A DNA stretch of 64,000 nt from Veillonella_A intestinalis (GTDB taxonomy: Bacteria; Bacillota; Negativicutes; Veillonellales; Veillonellaceae): NCBI RefSeq assembly GCF_943192895.1, contig NZ_CALPCB010000008.1:106225-170224 (forward strand), in the 5' to 3' direction. Shown here one piece after another: positions 61,683-64,000 of this stretch. Under the pieces are notes generated by a model. The model did not search any database. It was not told the origin of the DNA and was given only the letters and a program-made list of their open reading frames with translations. Each line of letters starts with the position of its first letter. Position 1 is the first letter of the stretch. Made by a program: the position numbers and the translations under genes.

Positions 61683-63758
61683 GTGGCAAGAGAATTTTCT
61701 TTAGAGAAGACTCGTAATATCGGTATCATGGCTCACATCGATGCTGGTAAAACAACCACAACGGAACGTATTCTTTACTATACAGGCCGAGTTCACAAGA
61801 TTGGGGAAGTTCATGAAGGCGCTGCGACAATGGACTGGATGGCACAGGAACAGGAACGTGGTATTACAATCACGTCTGCTGCAACTACTTGCCACTGGAA
61901 AGATCACCGCGTTAATATCATTGATACTCCTGGTCACGTTGACTTTACTGTAGAAGTTGAACGTTCGTTGCGTGTACTTGATGGTTCTGTTGCAGTATTC
62001 AGTGCTAAAGGTGGCGTTGAACCACAATCTGAAACTGTATGGCGTCAAGCTTCTACTTATGGCGTACCTCGTATCGCTTATGTAAATAAGATGGATACAG
62101 TAGGCGCTGACTTCTTCAATGTAGTAAACATGATGAAGGACCGTTTAGGTGCAAACAGTGTGGCTCTTCAGGTTCCAATTGGTGCTGAAGATACTTTCAA
62201 AGGCATTATCGATTTAATGACTATGAAAGCGGAAATTTACATCAGCGATGATGGTAAAGAATTCGAAATCACTGATATTCCTGCTGACTATGAAGAAATT
62301 GCTAAAGAACGTCGTGAAATGTTAGTTGATGCAATTGCTGAAACTGATGACGAAATCATGATGAAATACTTGGAAGGCGAAGAAATCAGCATTGAAGAAT
62401 TAAAAGCTGGTCTTCGTAAAGCAGTTTGTGATAACAAATTGTTCCCAGTGCTTTGCGGTTCTTCTTACAAAAATAAAGGTGTGCAGATGTTGCTAGATGC
62501 AGTTGTAGACTACATGCCATCTCCACTAGATATTCCAGCAATTAAAGGTGTTAACCCAGACACTGGTGCAGAGGAAACTCGCCCAGCATCTGATGAAGAA
62601 CCATTCTCCGCATTGGCCTTCAAAATTATGGCTGACCCTTATGTTGGTAAATTAGCGTTCTTCCGCGTATACTCCGGTTCTTTAGAATCTGGTTCTTACG
62701 TATTTAACTCCACAAAAGGTAAGAAAGAACGTATTGGTCGTATCCTTCAGATGCATGCTAACAGCCGTCAAGAAATTGAACGCGTATACTCTGGTGATAT
62801 CGCAGCTGCTGTTGGTTTGAAAGATACAACTACTGGTGATACTCTTTGCGATGATAAAGCTCCGGTAATTCTTGAATCTATGGAATTCCCTGAACCAGTT
62901 ATCTCCGTTGCAGTTGAACCAAAAACAAAAGCTGACCAAGAAAAAATGGGTATTGCTTTAGCTCGTTTGGCTGAAGAAGATCCAACTTTCAAAGTTCGTA
63001 CGGATGAAGAAACTGGCCAGACAATCATTTCCGGTATGGGTGAACTTCACTTAGACATTATCGTTGACCGTATGAACCGTGAGTTCAAAGTTGAATGTAA
63101 TGTTGGTAAACCTCAGGTTGCTTACCGTGAAACAATCCGTAAATCCGTTAAATCTCAAGGTAAATTCGTACGTCAGTCCGGTGGTCGTGGTCAATATGGC
63201 GATTGCTGGTTGGAATTAATTCCTCAAGAACCAGGTGCTGGCTTCGAATTCGAGAATAAAATCGTTGGTGGTGCTATTCCTCGTGAATACATCGGACCAG
63301 TTGAAAACGGTGTAAAAGAAGCTATGGAATCTGGTGTTATTGCTGGATATCCAATGGTTGACATCAAAGTAGTCGTATTTGACGGCTCTTACCATGATGT
63401 TGACTCCTCTGAAATGGCGTTTAAAATCGCTGGCTCTATGGGCTTCAAAGAAGGTGCTCGTAAAGCAGATCCAGTACTTCTTGAACCATACATGGCTGTA
63501 GAAGTAGACGTTCCAGAGGAATACATGGGCGACGTAATCGGCGACTTGAACTCTCGTCGTGGTCGTATGGAAGGTATGGAAGCTCGTAACGGTAGCCAGC
63601 ATATTAAAGCATTCGTTCCATTGAGCGAAATGTTTGGTTATGCAACTGACCTTCGTTCCAAAACACAAGGTCGTGGTAACTACTCTATGACAGTAGACCA
63701 TTACGAAGAAGTACCTAAGAAAATTGCTGAAGAAATTCAAGCAAAGAAAAATGGCTAA
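61683..63758 (+). CDS. fusA: Elongation factor G
   Basis: 691 residues. G1 AHIDAGKTTTTERIL near residue 18, RGITITSAA, DTPGHVDF near 82 and NKMDTVGADF near 136; domains III to V follow to the C-terminus. The GTPase moves tRNAs and mRNA through the ribosome. GTG 61683 is used, with GAGGAG 10 bases upstream; an in-frame TTG at 61674 would be too close to that site. Confidence 0.98.
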   Translation: MAREFSLEKTRNIGIMAHIDAGKTTTTERILYYTGRVHKIGEVHEGAATMDWMAQEQERGITITSAATTCHWKDHRVNIIDTPGHVDFTVEVERSLRVLDGSVAVFSAKGGVEPQSETVWRQASTYGVPRIAYVNKMDTVGADFFNVVNMMKDRLGANSVALQVPIGAEDTFKGIIDLMTMKAEIYISDDGKEFEITDIPADYEEIAKERREMLVDAIAETDDEIMMKYLEGEEISIEELKAGLRKAVCDNKLFPVLCGSSYKNKGVQMLLDAVVDYMPSPLDIPAIKGVNPDTGAEETRPASDEEPFSALAFKIMADPYVGKLAFFRVYSGSLESGSYVFNSTKGKKERIGRILQMHANSRQEIERVYSGDIAAAVGLKDTTTGDTLCDDKAPVILESMEFPEPVISVAVEPKTKADQEKMGIALARLAEEDPTFKVRTDEETGQTIISGMGELHLDIIVDRMNREFKVECNVGKPQVAYRETIRKSVKSQGKFVRQSGGRGQYGDCWLELIPQEPGAGFEFENKIVGGAIPREYIGPVENGVKEAMESGVIAGYPMVDIKVVVFDGSYHDVDSSEMAFKIAGSMGFKEGARKADPVLLEPYMAVEVDVPEEYMGDVIGDLNSRRGRMEGMEARNGSQHIKAFVPLSEMFGYATDLRSKTQGRGNYSMTVDHYEEVPKKIAEEIQAKKNG

Positions 63759-63815
63759 TCCCTTGAGGGTTAACTCAATAAGTTAAATTTTAATTATCCG
63801 GGAGGACAATTCAAA

Positions 63816-64000
63816 ATGGCAAAAGCAAAATTTGAACGTACTAAACCGCATGTTAACATCGGTACAATTGGTCACGTTGACCATGGTAAAACTACTCTTA
63901 CTGCAGCAATCACTAAAGTATTAGCTGAAGAAGGGAAAGCAGATTTCCAAGATTACAGCATGATCGACAAAGCTCCAGAAGAACGTGAACGTGGTATTAC
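63816..64000 (+). CDS. tuf: Elongation factor Tu, 5' part only
   Basis: The frame runs off the window after 61 codons: MAKAKFERTKPHVNIGTIGHVDHGKTTLTAAI carries the P-loop, and the last visible residues KAPEERERGIT are switch I. GGGAGGA lies before the ATG. It ends the visible str operon. Confidence 0.98.
   Translation, partial: MAKAKFERTKPHVNIGTIGHVDHGKTTLTAAITKVLAEEGKADFQDYSMIDKAPEERERGI

Overview
The window looks like a chromosome segment from a Veillonella-type organism (Negativicutes: Firmicutes with an outer membrane). The grounds are inference from gene content and codon style: a moderately AT-rich genome, proteins with SLH (surface-layer homology) domains and signal peptides, a lactate-utilisation lutABC cluster, malic enzyme, aspartase and serine dehydratase typical of a lactate and amino-acid fermenter, and Firmicutes-type ribosomal leader RNAs. 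No phage, insertion sequence, CRISPR array or rRNA operon is visible.

Layout. 1-4.7 kb: the end of a histone-deacetylase-family gene, then rph-rdgB, a YfcE-type phosphodiesterase, speD and malic enzyme. 4.7-5.3 kb: a gene-poor stretch holding a 157-bp element bounded by a 20-bp perfect inverted repeat. 5.3-10 kb (minus strand): two SLH proteins flanking a GT39-type glycosyltransferase. 10.4-14.9 kb: lutABC and a TcyP-like symporter. 15-19 kb: an arginase-like protein, two small lipoproteins and fetAB. 19-31.7 kb: a ferredoxin-nitroreductase, threonine deaminase, an amino-acid permease, an orphan MetQ, an ornithine-type decarboxylase, a five-gene run with a CDF transporter and membrane proteins of unknown role, exonuclease III and glutamate dehydrogenase. 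32.0-32.3 kb: tRNA-Asn, tRNA-Glu and tRNA-Val. 32.4-38.4 kb: a membrane-anchored protein of unknown role, a Crp/Fnr regulator divergent from hcp, and sdaAB-sdaAA. 38.6-45.6 kb: a tight seven-gene run of cca, a PASTA penicillin-binding protein, an atypical folD, hypA, hypB, an exported protein with an internal duplication and a BrxF-like P-loop protein. 45.9-64 kb: rpmG-secE-nusG-rplKA-rplJL, aspA, rpoBC, and the str operon (L7Ae-like, rpsL, rpsG, fusA, and tuf running off the end).

Metabolically the segment fits a lactate fermenter. LutABC oxidises lactate to pyruvate. Malic enzyme and aspartase connect pyruvate, malate, fumarate and aspartate. Glutamate dehydrogenase, serine dehydratase and threonine deaminase handle amino acids. 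SpeD and the decarboxylase make polyamines; in Negativicutes diamines also decorate peptidoglycan and are bound by SLH domains, so they may be linked to the SLH cluster.

The points most worth a second look are: the FolD that has lost two catalytic residues; a solitary BrxF-like ATPase with no other BREX genes nearby; the SLH/GT39/SLH cluster whose two SLH proteins share an unrecognised C-terminal domain; the 157-bp inverted-repeat element; a related sequence inside the loops of several terminators; and a duplicated stem-loop before rplK and rplA.
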